The notes: a model not told the origin generated them from the letters alone. DNA of 64,000 nt from Streptomyces sp. CHD11 (GCF_018638295.1 NZ_JABTTS010000001.1:248001-312000), one strand, 5' to 3'; positions 48,441 through 59,420 are shown, numbered from the stretch's first letter. Translations and numbers: made by a program.

Positions 48441-49919
48441 ATGGGACGCGACGTCCCGGCGCTCACCTTCACCCGCGAGGACCGCCGCCGTTACCGGGTC
48501 AAGATGCAGGACTGCCTCGACGCGCTCGCGCAGATGCTGCGCGAGTCACGCTTCGAGGCCGAGCGGCCCCAGGTGGGGCTCGAGATCGAGCTGAACCTGG
48601 TCGACGACCGGGCGGAGCCCGCGATGCGCAACACCGACGTGCTGGAGGCGATCGCGGACCCGGCCTGGGACACGGAGCTGGGCCGGTTCAACCTCGAGAT
48701 CAATATCGCGCCCCGCGGACTCACGGCGGGCGGCCCCGACGCCTGGGAGTCCGAGATCCGCGCGGCTCTGAACCACGCCGAGCAGCGCGCCAGGTCCGTC
48801 GGGGCGCATCTGATCATGACGGGCGTCCTGCCCACCCTGCGGCAGGAGGACGTCGGCGAGGGCGCGTTGTCGGAGAACCCCCGCTACCGGCTGCTCAACG
48901 ACCAGATCTTCGCGGCACGCGGAGAGGATCTGCGCATCGAGGTGACCGGTGTCGACCGGCTGCGGACCTACGCGGACACCATCACTCCGGAGGCCGCGTG
49001 CACCAGCACGCAGTTCCACCTCCAGGTCTCCCCGGAGCGGTTCGCCGGCTACTGGAACGCGGCGCAGGCGATCGCCGGGGTCCAGATCGCGCTCGCGGCC
49101 AACTCCCCCTTCCTGTTCGGCAAGGAACTGTGGCACGAGACGCGCGTACCGCTCTTCGAGCAGGCCACCGACACCCGCCCGCAGGAGATCAAGGCGCAGG
49201 GGGTACGGCCCCGGGTGTGGTTCGGGGAGCGGTGGATCACCAGCGTCTTCGACCTCTTCGAGGAGAACCTGCGCTACTTCCCGGCCCTGCTGCCCCTGTG
49301 CGACGAACAGGACCCCGCGGACACGCTGGCGCGGGGAGACATCCCCGAACTCGGCGAACTGACCTTGCACAACGGCACCATCTACCGCTGGAACCGCCCG
49401 GTGTACGCCGTCGCCCGCGACAAACCGCATGTACGGGTGGAGAACCGGGTACTGCCCGCCGGTCCCACCGTCGCGGACACCCTCGCCAACGGCGCCTTCT
49501 ACTACGGGCTCACCCGGGCCCTGGTGGAGGAGGAGCGGCCGGTGTGGTCACGGATGTCCTTCTCGGCCGCCGAGGACAATCTGCGGGCGGGGGCGCGCCA
49601 CGGCATCGACGCCCGGCTGTACTGGCCCGGTATGGGCGAGGTGCCGGTGGCCGAACTCGTCCTGCGGCGGCTGCTGCCGCTGGCACACCGCGGGCTGGAG
49701 CGCTCCGGTATGGACGAGGCGTGGCGGGAGCCGCTGCTCGGCATCATCGAGCAGCGGTGCGTGACGGGCCGCAACGGAGCGGTGTGGCAGAAGGAGATGT
49801 TCCATCACATCGACGCCACCGCGCACTGCGGCCGCCATGAGGCGCTGCGGCGGATGACGCAGCAGTACATCGACTACATGCATCTCAACGCCCCGGTCCA
49901 CACCTGGCCCGTGGAGTGA
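48441..49919 (+). CDS. Glutamate-cysteine ligase family (GCS2) protein
   Basis: 492-residue carboxylate-amine ligase of the GCS2 fold. Signatures are VGLEIELNLVD (ATP/metal-binding acidic residues) near residue 50, LGRFNLEINIAPRGL, TPEAACTSTQFHLQVSP, and RVENRVLPAGPTVADTLAN. Family members join glutamate to an amine such as cysteine using ATP; the actual substrate here is not known. GGAGGGAG precedes the ATG. No mycothiol or ergothioneine genes are adjacent, so I do not call it EgtA. Confidence 0.85.
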   Translation: MGRDVPALTFTREDRRRYRVKMQDCLDALAQMLRESRFEAERPQVGLEIELNLVDDRAEPAMRNTDVLEAIADPAWDTELGRFNLEINIAPRGLTAGGPDAWESEIRAALNHAEQRARSVGAHLIMTGVLPTLRQEDVGEGALSENPRYRLLNDQIFAARGEDLRIEVTGVDRLRTYADTITPEAACTSTQFHLQVSPERFAGYWNAAQAIAGVQIALAANSPFLFGKELWHETRVPLFEQATDTRPQEIKAQGVRPRVWFGERWITSVFDLFEENLRYFPALLPLCDEQDPADTLARGDIPELGELTLHNGTIYRWNRPVYAVARDKPHVRVENRVLPAGPTVADTLANGAFYYGLTRALVEEERPVWSRMSFSAAEDNLRAGARHGIDARLYWPGMGEVPVAELVLRRLLPLAHRGLERSGMDEAWREPLLGIIEQRCVTGRNGAVWQKEMFHHIDATAHCGRHEALRRMTQQYIDYMHLNAPVHTWPVE

Positions 49920-50042
49920 CGCGGGCGGCGTCAGCCGGCGCTGTGCCCAGCACGCGTCCTGCCCGGTCGTCGTGGTCCGGCACCGCGAGGACGCCGGCGG
50001 CCGACGCTCCGGCCGGCGCGGCCCGGGCGGCGCGCGGCCGCG

Positions 50043-50804
50043 TCAGCGGTCCCCGAGACGGTCCAGGATGCCGGCCGCTTCCCGGCGCACGGCCTCCCGC
50101 GCCGGCTCGGGCAGTGACGCCAGGCCGGTGCGCTCCAGGTCCCGGAACAGCTGCTCCGGGCCGGAGTGACAGCCGGCGGTCCCGGTGATCACCTCGTAGC
50201 CGTCCCGGACGGCGACGGAGAGGTGGTGCCGGCCGTCGCCACCGGTGTGCACGGCGGTGGCCACGACGAGCGGCGGCGGGCCGCCCACTTCGCCGGGCTC
50301 CTTGCGGTAGCCGCTCGCCACGGGGTCCTGCCACCGGATCCCGAGCAGCAGATGACGCTTGGCCACCACTTCGCCCAGGTCGGTCTCGTACGCGCCGTCC
50401 CGGTCCAGGACGGTCGCCCGCGCGTTGAGGACCAGCGCCGCGGGGAGCAGACAGCGCAGGGTGCTGCCGACGATGTTGCCGCCGACGGTGGCCGTCCGGC
50501 GGACCGCGCCGGTCCCCACGGTCGAGGCGGCGCCGCGCAGCACCTCCGGCACCCGGTCGTCCACCTGGTGCAGCAGCACCGCCGCGCCCAGCGCCTGGCG
50601 TTCCGTCCGGTTGGCCTCGGGCAGTTCGCGCAGGGACATCGCCTGCTCGGGGAAGCCGTCGCGCTGCCAGAGGGCCCACACGAGCGTGGCGCCGCCGACG
50701 GGCACCGCCCCCTCGGCCAGACATTGCCGTGCTTCGGACAGGGTGGTGGGCAGACGCAACAACACGGCGGTCGACCTACTTTCCTCAACGGGGGCGGGGA
50801 ACAA
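50043..50804 (-). CDS. FAD-binding subunit-like protein of the molybdopterin dehydrogenase family, orphan
   Basis: 253-residue protein with the FAD_binding_5 pattern of xanthine dehydrogenase / CO dehydrogenase medium subunits: LRLPTTLSEARQCLAEG, VGGATLVWAL, then VGTGAVRRTATVGGNIVGST. A CO_deh_flav_C-like C-terminal part follows. The molybdenum and 2Fe-2S subunits that such proteins normally need are not encoded in the neighbourhood, so its electron partner is unclear. Confidence 0.82.
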   Translation of the reverse strand: MFPAPVEESRSTAVLLRLPTTLSEARQCLAEGAVPVGGATLVWALWQRDGFPEQAMSLRELPEANRTERQALGAAVLLHQVDDRVPEVLRGAASTVGTGAVRRTATVGGNIVGSTLRCLLPAALVLNARATVLDRDGAYETDLGEVVAKRHLLLGIRWQDPVASGYRKEPGEVGGPPPLVVATAVHTGGDGRHHLSVAVRDGYEVITGTAGCHSGPEQLFRDLERTGLASLPEPAREAVRREAAGILDRLGDR

Positions 50805-50992
50805 GCCACTTCGCTGGTGATCCGGGGCACTGCATTGTCGGCACCGTCGCGGGGGCGCGTACAGGGCTCACGAGTTCGCCGTGTGCGCCCATGGGTCGGG
50901 ACCTTGCGCTCGGCCGGGTACTTGCTCCATGGTTGACGCGCGTCACATGGCTCGTCATCTGCAGAACCACACCTCCCGGAACCGGAGTTCGC

Positions 50993-51730
50993 ATGTTCGG
51001 ACGTGCAGTACGCCTGCTTCTCTCGGTTGTCATGCTCGCGACTGGATTGGTCGTGGGCTCCGTCGCCACCGCGGGCACCGCGCACGCGGACGGCTGTTAC
51101 ACCTGGACCCGCACCCTGTCCCAGGGCGCCTCGGGCGCCGACGTCACCCAGCTCCAGATCCGGCTCGGCGGTTACCCGGGCCAGGGCTCCGTGCTGGCCG
51201 TGGACGGCGCCTTCGGGCCGGCCACCATGGCCGCGCTCAAGCGCTTCCAGTCGGCCTACGGCCTGTCCGCCGACGGCGTGGCGGGCAACCAGACGTTCAA
51301 CAAGCTGTACGCCCTCCAGGACGACGACTGCACGCCCGTCCACTTCTCCTACGCCGAGCTGAACCGCTGCAACTCGACCTGGTCGGGCGGCGCGGTCGCT
51401 GCCGCGACGGCCAGGTCCAACGCGCTGCGGACGATGTGGAAACTGGAGGCCCTGCGGCACGCGCTCGGTGACCAGCCGATCCGGGTCACCAGCGGCTTCC
51501 GCTCCCACGCCTGCAACGACGCCGTGGGCGGGGCGAGCGGCAGCCGCCATCTGTACGGCGACGGGGCCGACCTCGGCGCCGGACCGCACTCCCTGTGCAC
51601 CCTGGCCAAGCAGGCCCGCAACCACGGCTTCCGCGGCATTCTGGGCCCCGGCTACCCGGGACACAACGACCACACGCACGTCGACCACCGCGGCAGCCGC
51701 TACTGGTCCGCGCCGACCTGCGGAATCTGA
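50993..51730 (+). CDS. Secreted peptidoglycan-binding M15-type D,D-carboxypeptidase
   Basis: 245-residue exported protein. It has a Sec signal peptide (about 1-33, cleavage near AHA-DG), a PG_binding_1 domain (LSQGASGADVTQLQIRLGGY to AGNQTFNKLYAL), then a peptidase M15_3 (VanY-like) domain with zinc ligands in SGSRHLYGDGADLG and NDHTHVDH. It trims or remodels cell-wall peptides. GGAG precedes the ATG. A clean hairpin terminator follows. Confidence 0.93.
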   Translation: MFGRAVRLLLSVVMLATGLVVGSVATAGTAHADGCYTWTRTLSQGASGADVTQLQIRLGGYPGQGSVLAVDGAFGPATMAALKRFQSAYGLSADGVAGNQTFNKLYALQDDDCTPVHFSYAELNRCNSTWSGGAVAAATARSNALRTMWKLEALRHALGDQPIRVTSGFRSHACNDAVGGASGSRHLYGDGADLGAGPHSLCTLAKQARNHGFRGILGPGYPGHNDHTHVDHRGSRYWSAPTCGI

Positions 51731-51750
51731 CCGCACCACAGCCGCCCGGC

Positions 51751-51781
51751 GTGGTTCCCCGGCCCCGTTCCGGGGAACCAC
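51751..51781. terminator. Hairpin terminator between convergent genes
   Basis: Perfect 12-bp inverted repeat, GTGGTTCCCCGG (51751-51762) and CCGGGGAACCAC (51770-51781), with a 7-nt loop. It lies between the M15 peptidase (+) and the WGR protein (-), serving both. Confidence 0.85.
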
Positions 51782-51811
51782 GGGCGCTGGAAAGGGCGGT
51801 GGGCCTCCCGG

Positions 51812-53263
51812 TCACAGCAGCCGCCGGATCTCCCCCCGCACCCGGTAGAAGCCGCCGGCCGCCGGATGCAGCGCGTCCACCACGTAGCGCGCGCCGGGCA
51901 CCCGTATCGCGCGCGGGAACTGCACGTTCCACGACTCCTCGTAACCGCCGGACACGACATGGACGCGCAGCCGCCCGTTGTCCTGCACGCACTCGACCAC
52001 CACGGCGCCGGCAGGCGGCTGCGCGACGGTGGCCACCGCGGTCGCGGTCGTCGCCGGCGTGTAGGTGGGCAGGGCCGCGGCGAGCTTGACGTCCCGCACG
52101 ACCGGCACGCTGCCCTGCTGCGCCGCGGCGACCGCCGCCTCGCTCGCGTCCACGCACACCAGCGATCCGTCCGTGGTCACCAGGTACAGCCGCTCGTCCC
52201 GGTACTGCATCGACAGCGCCGATCCGCCCCCCGTGCCGAGCTTCCACAGCCGCGTGCCGTCCCGGTCGAAGCAGTAGACGGACGACGCGGCGTCCCCGGC
52301 GAAGACGAACCGTCCGCCCGGCGCGGTCGCGCACGAGTACACGGAACTGTCACAGGCGTAGGTGGCCTCGACGGCACCGGTCGCCTTCGACAGCCGCTGC
52401 ACCACCCGGTGCGCCGTCCCCGCGTAGACGGTGTCGTCCTCCTGCCAGCCGAAGAGCACGCCGCCGCTCGTGGGCGTGTGCCACAGCTCGCCGCTGCCGT
52501 CGGGGGCGTAGGCCGTGACGCCCTGGTGGTGGCCGTGGTAGACGGCACGGTCGTCGGCGCGGACCATCCACGCGTGGTCGCCCTGGCTGCGGCGTGACCA
52601 CTGGTGCTCGTCCTCGTGGTCGATGACGGTGAGCCGGCCCTCACGGTCGGAGACGTCGAGAACGCCCTCGTGGATGTCCAGCCAGAAGATGTCGACATCC
52701 GCCGCGATGTCGTAGGCGGCGAAGGGCAGTTTCGAGGACAGGTCGTAGACCCGGCCGTCGTCGCATCCCGCGTAGATCCAGAAGTCGTCGGCCACCAGGC
52801 ACTTCACGCCGTCCGGCAGACTGAACCGGGCCAGCACGCTGCCCTCGTGGTCCAGGGTGAAGACGTCTCCGGACTGGTTGCCGACCCAGCAGCGGTCGTC
52901 GTCGACATGGATGCCGAACGCCGAGGAGCCCGTACCGAACCGCCACAGCACGGGAGCCACGGCGCGCGCGGTGGACGGTGCGGAGGCCACCTGACGCCGG
53001 GTCACCGAGCGCGGTGCCCGCCGGCCGGGCACCGCGGGCTCATAACCCTTGCGGACCTTCTCCCCCACCTTCTTCGCCGCGGCGGCGCGCGCCTTCGCCG
53101 CCGAGGGGAAGGTCGTCGTCTGCGTCTGCCCCGCGGCGCCGATCCGGCCGTACCGCACCGTCACCACCTGGGCGTCGACGGACACCTCGTAGAACTTGTG
53201 CGCGCCCCCGTCCTCCTGGGACAGCTCCAGATACGTCGTCGACACCGTGGACCCGGCAGACAT
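51812..53263 (-). CDS. WGR domain fused to a PQQ/WD-like beta-propeller
   Basis: 483-residue protein. Residues about 8-80 form a WGR domain (YLELSQEDGGAHKFYEVSVD, VTVRYGRIGAAGQTQ), followed by a linker and a beta-propeller-like region with repeated short blades (VWVGNQSGDVFTLD-type, WIYAGCDDGRVYDLS, VFAGDAASSVYCFDRDG, LYLVTTDGSLVCVD). WGR domains bind nucleic acid or poly-ADP-ribose in other proteins; the propeller would be a protein-interaction scaffold. No signal peptide, so cytoplasmic. The TerB-like gene lies 88 nt upstream on the same strand. Confidence 0.82.
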   Translation of the reverse strand: MSAGSTVSTTYLELSQEDGGAHKFYEVSVDAQVVTVRYGRIGAAGQTQTTTFPSAAKARAAAAKKVGEKVRKGYEPAVPGRRAPRSVTRRQVASAPSTARAVAPVLWRFGTGSSAFGIHVDDDRCWVGNQSGDVFTLDHEGSVLARFSLPDGVKCLVADDFWIYAGCDDGRVYDLSSKLPFAAYDIAADVDIFWLDIHEGVLDVSDREGRLTVIDHEDEHQWSRRSQGDHAWMVRADDRAVYHGHHQGVTAYAPDGSGELWHTPTSGGVLFGWQEDDTVYAGTAHRVVQRLSKATGAVEATYACDSSVYSCATAPGGRFVFAGDAASSVYCFDRDGTRLWKLGTGGGSALSMQYRDERLYLVTTDGSLVCVDASEAAVAAAQQGSVPVVRDVKLAAALPTYTPATTATAVATVAQPPAGAVVVECVQDNGRLRVHVVSGGYEESWNVQFPRAIRVPGARYVVDALHPAAGGFYRVRGEIRRLL

Positions 53264-53351
53264 GGCATACCCCTTTTCGGACGAGCCCGCGGTCGCTCCG
53301 GCGGGCCCACTGATCAAACCGTAAGGGGAGCCACTGACAACAGGAGGGCCG

Positions 53352-53909
53352 TCAGACGCCGAACTCCTGCGGTGAGAGACCGAGCGCCGCGCAGGCCTCA
53401 CGCACGGCGAACTGCTCGGAGGGCTCGAAGCTGCCGTCGGCACCGGCGACGACCATGCCGGTCTGGACGACCGCCCGCGCCTCGACCGGTTTCTTCGCCG
53501 CCTTGGCGATGTCCTCCAGCGCCCGCGCCTTGCCCTGTTCGAAGTTGGCGGTGAGCCGGTCCACGTGCTCGTTGAACCGCTTGCGGAGCTGGTCCGGCGG
53601 GAAGTTCTGCAGGACCTCGTTGGAGACGATCAGCTCCTCCACCCGCTGCCGCTCCGCCGGGTCGACCCGGCCGTCGGCCGCCGCGACCAGCGCGCACATC
53701 GCCATGCTCGCGTCCCGGTAGGCGCCGCTCTTCAACTCCGTCTTGGCCGAGGCGAGCTGAGACTTGAACAGTCCCACCAGCTTGGCCTTGGAGCCGCCGC
53801 CGGAGGAGGACGACGACCCCTGCCCCTGCTGCCGCGCGCCTCCCGTCCGCCCGCCCTGGGACTGCTGGAGCGTCCTGGCCTGGTCCTTGAGCCGGTCCCA
53901 CATCGCCAT
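53352..53909 (-). CDS. TerB-like tellurite-resistance/stress protein
   Basis: 185-residue acidic protein with a TerB-type helical domain from about residue 45 (KTELKSGAYRDASMAMCALV, AAADGRVDPAERQRV, ALGLSPQEFGV). The N-terminal 45 residues are Gln/Ser/Gly-rich and disordered. TerB proteins bind metal and belong to stress-response scaffolds; no terC/D/Z genes are nearby. AGAGGTGG lies 6 nt before the ATG at 53909. Confidence 0.87.
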   Translation of the reverse strand: MAMWDRLKDQARTLQQSQGGRTGGARQQGQGSSSSSGGGSKAKLVGLFKSQLASAKTELKSGAYRDASMAMCALVAAADGRVDPAERQRVEELIVSNEVLQNFPPDQLRKRFNEHVDRLTANFEQGKARALEDIAKAAKKPVEARAVVQTGMVVAGADGSFEPSEQFAVREACAALGLSPQEFGV

Positions 53910-54089
53910 TCGGTGCCACCTCTGGTCGTATCGCCTGATTGTGCCGCTGTCCGCCCGGTCCCGGTCACCGGGACGGGTACTCACGGACCGTCAAACGCAC
54001 GTGCCCCCGGCCGTGTTCCCGCAGGGCAAAAGAAGGTAAAAGACCATCGCGGCCTCAGCGGCCCAGACGGATTCGGTGGCCGGACGACC

Positions 54090-54127
54090 GGACGCCGCCC
54101 CGGACGGTGAGCTCCGGGGCGGCGTCC
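54090..54127 (-). terminator. Hairpin terminator of the GH16 gene
   Basis: Perfect 14-bp inverted repeat, GGACGCCGCCCCGG (54090-54103) and CCGGGGCGGCGTCC (54114-54127), with a 10-nt loop, lying about 60 nt beyond the GH16 stop in the direction of transcription. Confidence 0.85.
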
Positions 54128-54152
54128 CTCAGGCGTCAGGTCCGGTTTCGGT

Positions 54153-55430
<1,278 letters not shown>

Positions 55431-55601
55431 GGCTCTCCCTTCCGTACGGCGGCCCGTGGGTACGGGCGTGCCGGACCGAGGTTGTGGGGGGTTGAATGCG
55501 CAACGACTTGATTCAAGAGGTGCGGTAAGCAGCCGTCAAGACCTTGGTACAGACCAGGAATCGGTGCCGCGCCCGGCCGGTCCCCGAGGCCGGCCGGTGC
55601 T

Positions 55602-55958
55602 TCACGCCGTTGTGCCCCACGAGGTCCGGTGGGCGCAGGCCGGGTCGTGCTCGGTGGCGCAGGACGTCCACCAGCGTTCGCAGCACGCGGCCTCCACCTC
55701 GGCCTGCGCGAGCGCCGCGGCCGCCACGTCGCGCCACGCCGCCCGGCGGCCCTCCCGCTCGCGCAGCACGGCGACGGCACGCCGTTCGTCGGCGATCACC
55801 GTCTCGCGGACCACGCCCACGACAGGGGAGAGGGCGGCCGCGGCCATGGCGAGGCTGGTCCAGAGGGGGACGGTGCCCCAGGTGCGCACGGCGCAGAAGG
55901 AGAGCCAGAGGGCGACGGCGACGTACAGGACGGTGAGAGTGCGGCTGCCCCTGCTCAT
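55602..55958 (-). CDS. Small membrane protein of unknown function
   Basis: 118-residue protein with two hydrophobic helices near the N-terminus (LTVLYVAVALWLSFCAV and PLWTSLAMAAAALSPVVGVV) and an Arg/Glu/Ala-rich helical tail containing a Cys pair (ACCERWW). I do not recognise a family. No strong ribosome-binding site before the ATG at 55958; coding bias supports it moderately. It is divergent from the lipoprotein gene at 56146. Confidence 0.6.
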   Translation of the reverse strand: MSRGSRTLTVLYVAVALWLSFCAVRTWGTVPLWTSLAMAAAALSPVVGVVRETVIADERRAVAVLREREGRRAAWRDVAAAALAQAEVEAACCERWWTSCATEHDPACAHRTSWGTTA

Positions 55959-56145
55959 GGCTCGTGTCCCTTCTCGGTCCGGCCGATGGACTCCTGATGC
56001 CCCGGATGCGCGCGGACATGACTCATCACCCCGGATTTCGAGCAAGTCCCTTTTGCTGCACGCGAGTTGCTACCCGTCCACGCTCCCCGTGCGCCACACT
56101 GCTGCCAGGGAACGGGGCCGTCAAGGGGAGAGCGGGGGCGGGGGC

Positions 56146-57000
56146 ATGGTCGCGCACAGACCGGTCGTGGCCGCGGTGGCGGGAGCGCTGCTGGTGGCGG
56201 GCTGCACGGGGGGAACGGAAGAGGAGGCCGGTGCGGCCAAGTCGTCGGGGCCGGAGCGGAACACGGCCGGTGACGCGAGTCCCGGCCCGTCCTCCTCCGC
56301 CGCTCCGGACGGGGCGGACGAGCCGTACACCCTGCCGGAGGACCGGGCGCCCCGGACACGGGCCGAGGCGGTCGCCTTCCTGCGTGAACTCGAGGTTCAG
56401 CCCGACTACTTCGGCGTCGGATTCCGCAGGAACCGGCCCTACGAAAGCGACCCGTCCCGGTGGGCGGTCCTGGGCGAGGACTGTCTCTGGCACCGTGAGC
56501 CTCTGCCGGACCATGTACTGGCCGGCCTCACCCGGGCGTTCGTCCTGCCGGCCGCCGGGAAGAAGGAGGCCGTGTACGTCTCCCTGACCGTCACGGTGCA
56601 CCGGAGCACCCTCGAGGGGCGCCGGGACATGGCGGTGTCCCTGGAGGAGGCGCTGCGCTGCCCGGAGCAGCGGCTGAACACCAAGGAACGGGTGCGGGAG
56701 TTGTACTCGCAGGCCAATACCTTCGACGACCAGCGCAACGCCATCGCCGAGGACGATCTGACGGAGAGCGGCGAGTGGCTGGTGGACGGGGAGAAGGGTG
56801 CGCGCCCGTTCGACTGGTTCAAACTCCGGCTGGGTCCCGTCACCGTGGCGGCGACCGCCCGTTACGGCGCCGGGCGCACCGGGGAGGAGCAGTCGGCCGT
56901 CTCGGCGGACGTGGTCAGGGGGGTCGGTTTCGTCGCCGCCGCGGTCGACCGCCGGGGGAGATCCGACGAAGCGAGCGGGAAGGCGGCAGGCGATGAGTGA
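56146..57000 (+). CDS. Putative lipoprotein preceding receptor-like kinases
   Basis: 284-residue protein with a lipoprotein signal (lipobox LLVAGC, Cys20) and a low-complexity Ser/Pro/Gly linker, then a domain I do not recognise (RTRAEAVAFLRELEVQPDYF to the end). It overlaps the next gene's start by 8 nt, so it is translated together with the Ser/Thr kinase. It may be an extracellular partner for the kinase sensor domains. Confidence 0.78.
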   Translation: MVAHRPVVAAVAGALLVAGCTGGTEEEAGAAKSSGPERNTAGDASPGPSSSAAPDGADEPYTLPEDRAPRTRAEAVAFLRELEVQPDYFGVGFRRNRPYESDPSRWAVLGEDCLWHREPLPDHVLAGLTRAFVLPAAGKKEAVYVSLTVTVHRSTLEGRRDMAVSLEEALRCPEQRLNTKERVRELYSQANTFDDQRNAIAEDDLTESGEWLVDGEKGARPFDWFKLRLGPVTVAATARYGAGRTGEEQSAVSADVVRGVGFVAAAVDRRGRSDEASGKAAGDE

Positions 57001-59206
57001 GCCGCTGCGTCCGTCCGACCCCTCCCGCATCGCCGCGTTCCGTCTGCTGCGCCGCCTCGGAGCGGGCGGCATGGGCGTGGTCTACCTGGGACGCACCGAC
57101 TCCGGGCAGCTCGCCGCGGTCAAGGTGATCCATGCCGAGAGCGCCGCCGACGACGGCTTCCGGGCCCGGTTCGCCCGGGAGACGGAGCTGGCCCGGCGGG
57201 TGGAGAACGCCTGGGTCGTGCCGGTGCTCGACGCGGACGCCGACGCGCTGACACCGTGGCTGGCCACGGCGTACGTACCCGGCCCCTCGCTCGCCGAGGC
57301 CGTCGCCGCGCACGGCCCACTGCCGGCCCGCGCCGCACGCGTACTGGGCGGGCTGCTGGCGGGCGCGCTGGCCGAGGTGCACGCGGCGGGGCTGGTGCAC
57401 CGCGACGTCAAGCCCGGGAACATTCTGCTGGCGCCGGACGGACCACGGCTCATCGACTTCGGTATCGCCCGGGCCGCCGACGACACCGCGCTGACCGTCT
57501 CCGGCCAAGTGGTCGGCACTCCCGGCTTCCTCGCCCCGGAGCAGGCCCGCGGTGAGCCGGCCACCGCGGCGAGCGATGTCTTCGCGCTCGGCTGCGTCCT
57601 GGCGTACGCGCTGTCCGGCCGGCCGCCCTTCGGGACCGGGGAACCGGACGCGCTGCTGTACCGGACCGTCCACGACGATCCGGAACTCGACGCGGTGGAG
57701 AGCGGGGCACGGCCGCTGCTGCTGCGCTGTCTCGCCAAGGAGCCGGACACCCGCCCCACGGCGGCCGACGTGGCACGGCGGCTCTCGGAGGACGCCCCGG
57801 AGGCGGCCGGCTGGCTCCCCGACGCGGTCGCCGCGATGGTCGCCGCGCGTGCCGCCGAGGGTCTCGCGCTGCCCGGCGTCGAGCCGACGGTCGTGGACGA
57901 GGAGGCGGCCGGCGGCGCCGCCCCGGGGCAGGACGGGCCGGAGGACTCCGTCCGGCGGCCGGCCCGGCGCCGGCTGCTGCTGGCCGGCGGGGCCTTGCTG
58001 CTCACGGCGGGCGGCGCGGCCACCGCGGCGGTACTCGCGGCCCGTGACGGGGACCCGGGCGGCTCGAAGCCGGGACGTCCCTCGTACGTACTGGGCGTCC
58101 ACGCCACCAGCGGTCCGGCGTCCGCCCTGTTCAGCGGGCCGGTGGAGCGTGCGGCACGCCTCGCGGCCGACAGTCACAACGCCGGCCCGGACCGCGGCTT
58201 CGACGTCACGGTACGGGTGCTGCGGGACCGGGGCGACCAGCGGAGCGCCCGGGAGGTGGCCGCGTCCTTCACGGCCGACCGGGACGTCGTCGCCGTCCTG
58301 GGACCGGTCGACGAGGTGTCGATGCGGGCCGCGGCCAACGTCTACGGCGGGGCGGGACTCACCCATGTCTCCAGCACCACGGGCCAGCAGGACTACTTCC
58401 TGACGTCGCCCCGGTCGTCGTTCCAGAGCGGCGCCTCCCATTCGGCGCTCGCGAGCTGGGTGGCGCTGCACGCCCTGGTGACCGGGAAGACGGGCCGGCT
58501 CGGCGTGGTGCTGGACCGGGCGGGCGGGACGGTCATCCAGGACCAGGGCACCCTGCTGGTCCGACAGTGGCAGGGGGTCCTGGGCGACGAAGCCCTGCCG
58601 AAGGTGGTGGCCGAGGAGACGGACGACGGCGTGGCGGCCGTCCGCTCCCTGCTGGCCGCGGGCGTGACGGCCTTCGCCTACCTCGGTCCGCTGGACGCCA
58701 CGGTCCGGGCGGCCCGTCAGCTGGCCGCGGCCGGCTTCGACGGACCGCGGTGGATGCAGCACCAGCTGTACGGGACGGCGTTCCCGCGGCGGGCGGGCGC
58801 CGCCGGCGAGGGCTGGTACGTGGTGACCGCCGCCGCGGACACCACCGCGCTGACCACGGGACGGGCCAGGTCGTTCGTACGGGCGTGGCGCCGCCGCCAC
58901 GGCACCGCGCCGGAGCCGTACGCCGCCGAGGCGTACGACACGGCGCGGATGCTGCTGACGGAGTTCGCGCGCTCGGTCCCGGCCGGCACGGGCCGCCGCC
59001 CTGTGCGGGCCGCCCTCGGCGCACGTATGGCGAAGGCCAGATACCAGGGCATCGCCCGTCCCTACGCGTTCGGCGAATACCATCAGTACGAGCCCGACGG
59101 CCGAGGCTGGTCCGACGGCACGTTCGTCCACGAGGTGAGCAACGGACGCTTCGTGCAACGCGGTTCGCTCACCGAACTCGAGCGCGCGGCGGAGGCTTCG
59201 GCCTAG
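56993..59206 (+). CDS. Receptor-like Ser/Thr kinase with a periplasmic-binding sensor domain (1)
   Basis: 737-residue membrane protein. An N-terminal Hanks-type kinase (about 14-275) has RLGAGGMGVVYLG, Lys44, catalytic HRD Asp138 and DFG Asp155, with activation loop VVGTPGFLAPEQ. A juxtamembrane region is followed by a membrane helix (about 326-350) and an extracellular domain resembling ABC-transporter Leu/Ile/Val-type binding proteins (Peripla_BP_6; YVLGVHATSGPASALFSGPV, VAVLGPVDEVSM, FAYLGPLDATVRAARQL, TARMLLTEFAR). Ligand binding outside would control kinase activity inside. Paralogous to the next kinase. Confidence 0.92.
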   Translation: MSEPLRPSDPSRIAAFRLLRRLGAGGMGVVYLGRTDSGQLAAVKVIHAESAADDGFRARFARETELARRVENAWVVPVLDADADALTPWLATAYVPGPSLAEAVAAHGPLPARAARVLGGLLAGALAEVHAAGLVHRDVKPGNILLAPDGPRLIDFGIARAADDTALTVSGQVVGTPGFLAPEQARGEPATAASDVFALGCVLAYALSGRPPFGTGEPDALLYRTVHDDPELDAVESGARPLLLRCLAKEPDTRPTAADVARRLSEDAPEAAGWLPDAVAAMVAARAAEGLALPGVEPTVVDEEAAGGAAPGQDGPEDSVRRPARRRLLLAGGALLLTAGGAATAAVLAARDGDPGGSKPGRPSYVLGVHATSGPASALFSGPVERAARLAADSHNAGPDRGFDVTVRVLRDRGDQRSAREVAASFTADRDVVAVLGPVDEVSMRAAANVYGGAGLTHVSSTTGQQDYFLTSPRSSFQSGASHSALASWVALHALVTGKTGRLGVVLDRAGGTVIQDQGTLLVRQWQGVLGDEALPKVVAEETDDGVAAVRSLLAAGVTAFAYLGPLDATVRAARQLAAAGFDGPRWMQHQLYGTAFPRRAGAAGEGWYVVTAAADTTALTTGRARSFVRAWRRRHGTAPEPYAAEAYDTARMLLTEFARSVPAGTGRRPVRAALGARMAKARYQGIARPYAFGEYHQYEPDGRGWSDGTFVHEVSNGRFVQRGSLTELERAAEASA

Positions 59207-59420
59207 CCTTGTCGTCGCGTTCCCGCCGTCCGCCCGGGGGGCGGGCGGGCCACGCGAGGTGAGGTGCGTGCTCCCGGCTGCCGGGCCCCGGAACACCGGA
59301 CCGGATGTACCCGGTCACGGCGAGCGGGGGGCGCCCCTCTCGGAGGAGCGTGCACGGCTGCCCGCTGCGGACGGAACGGCGACGACAGGGCATGACGTAC
59401 CGGAAGGGGAGGCACCGGGC

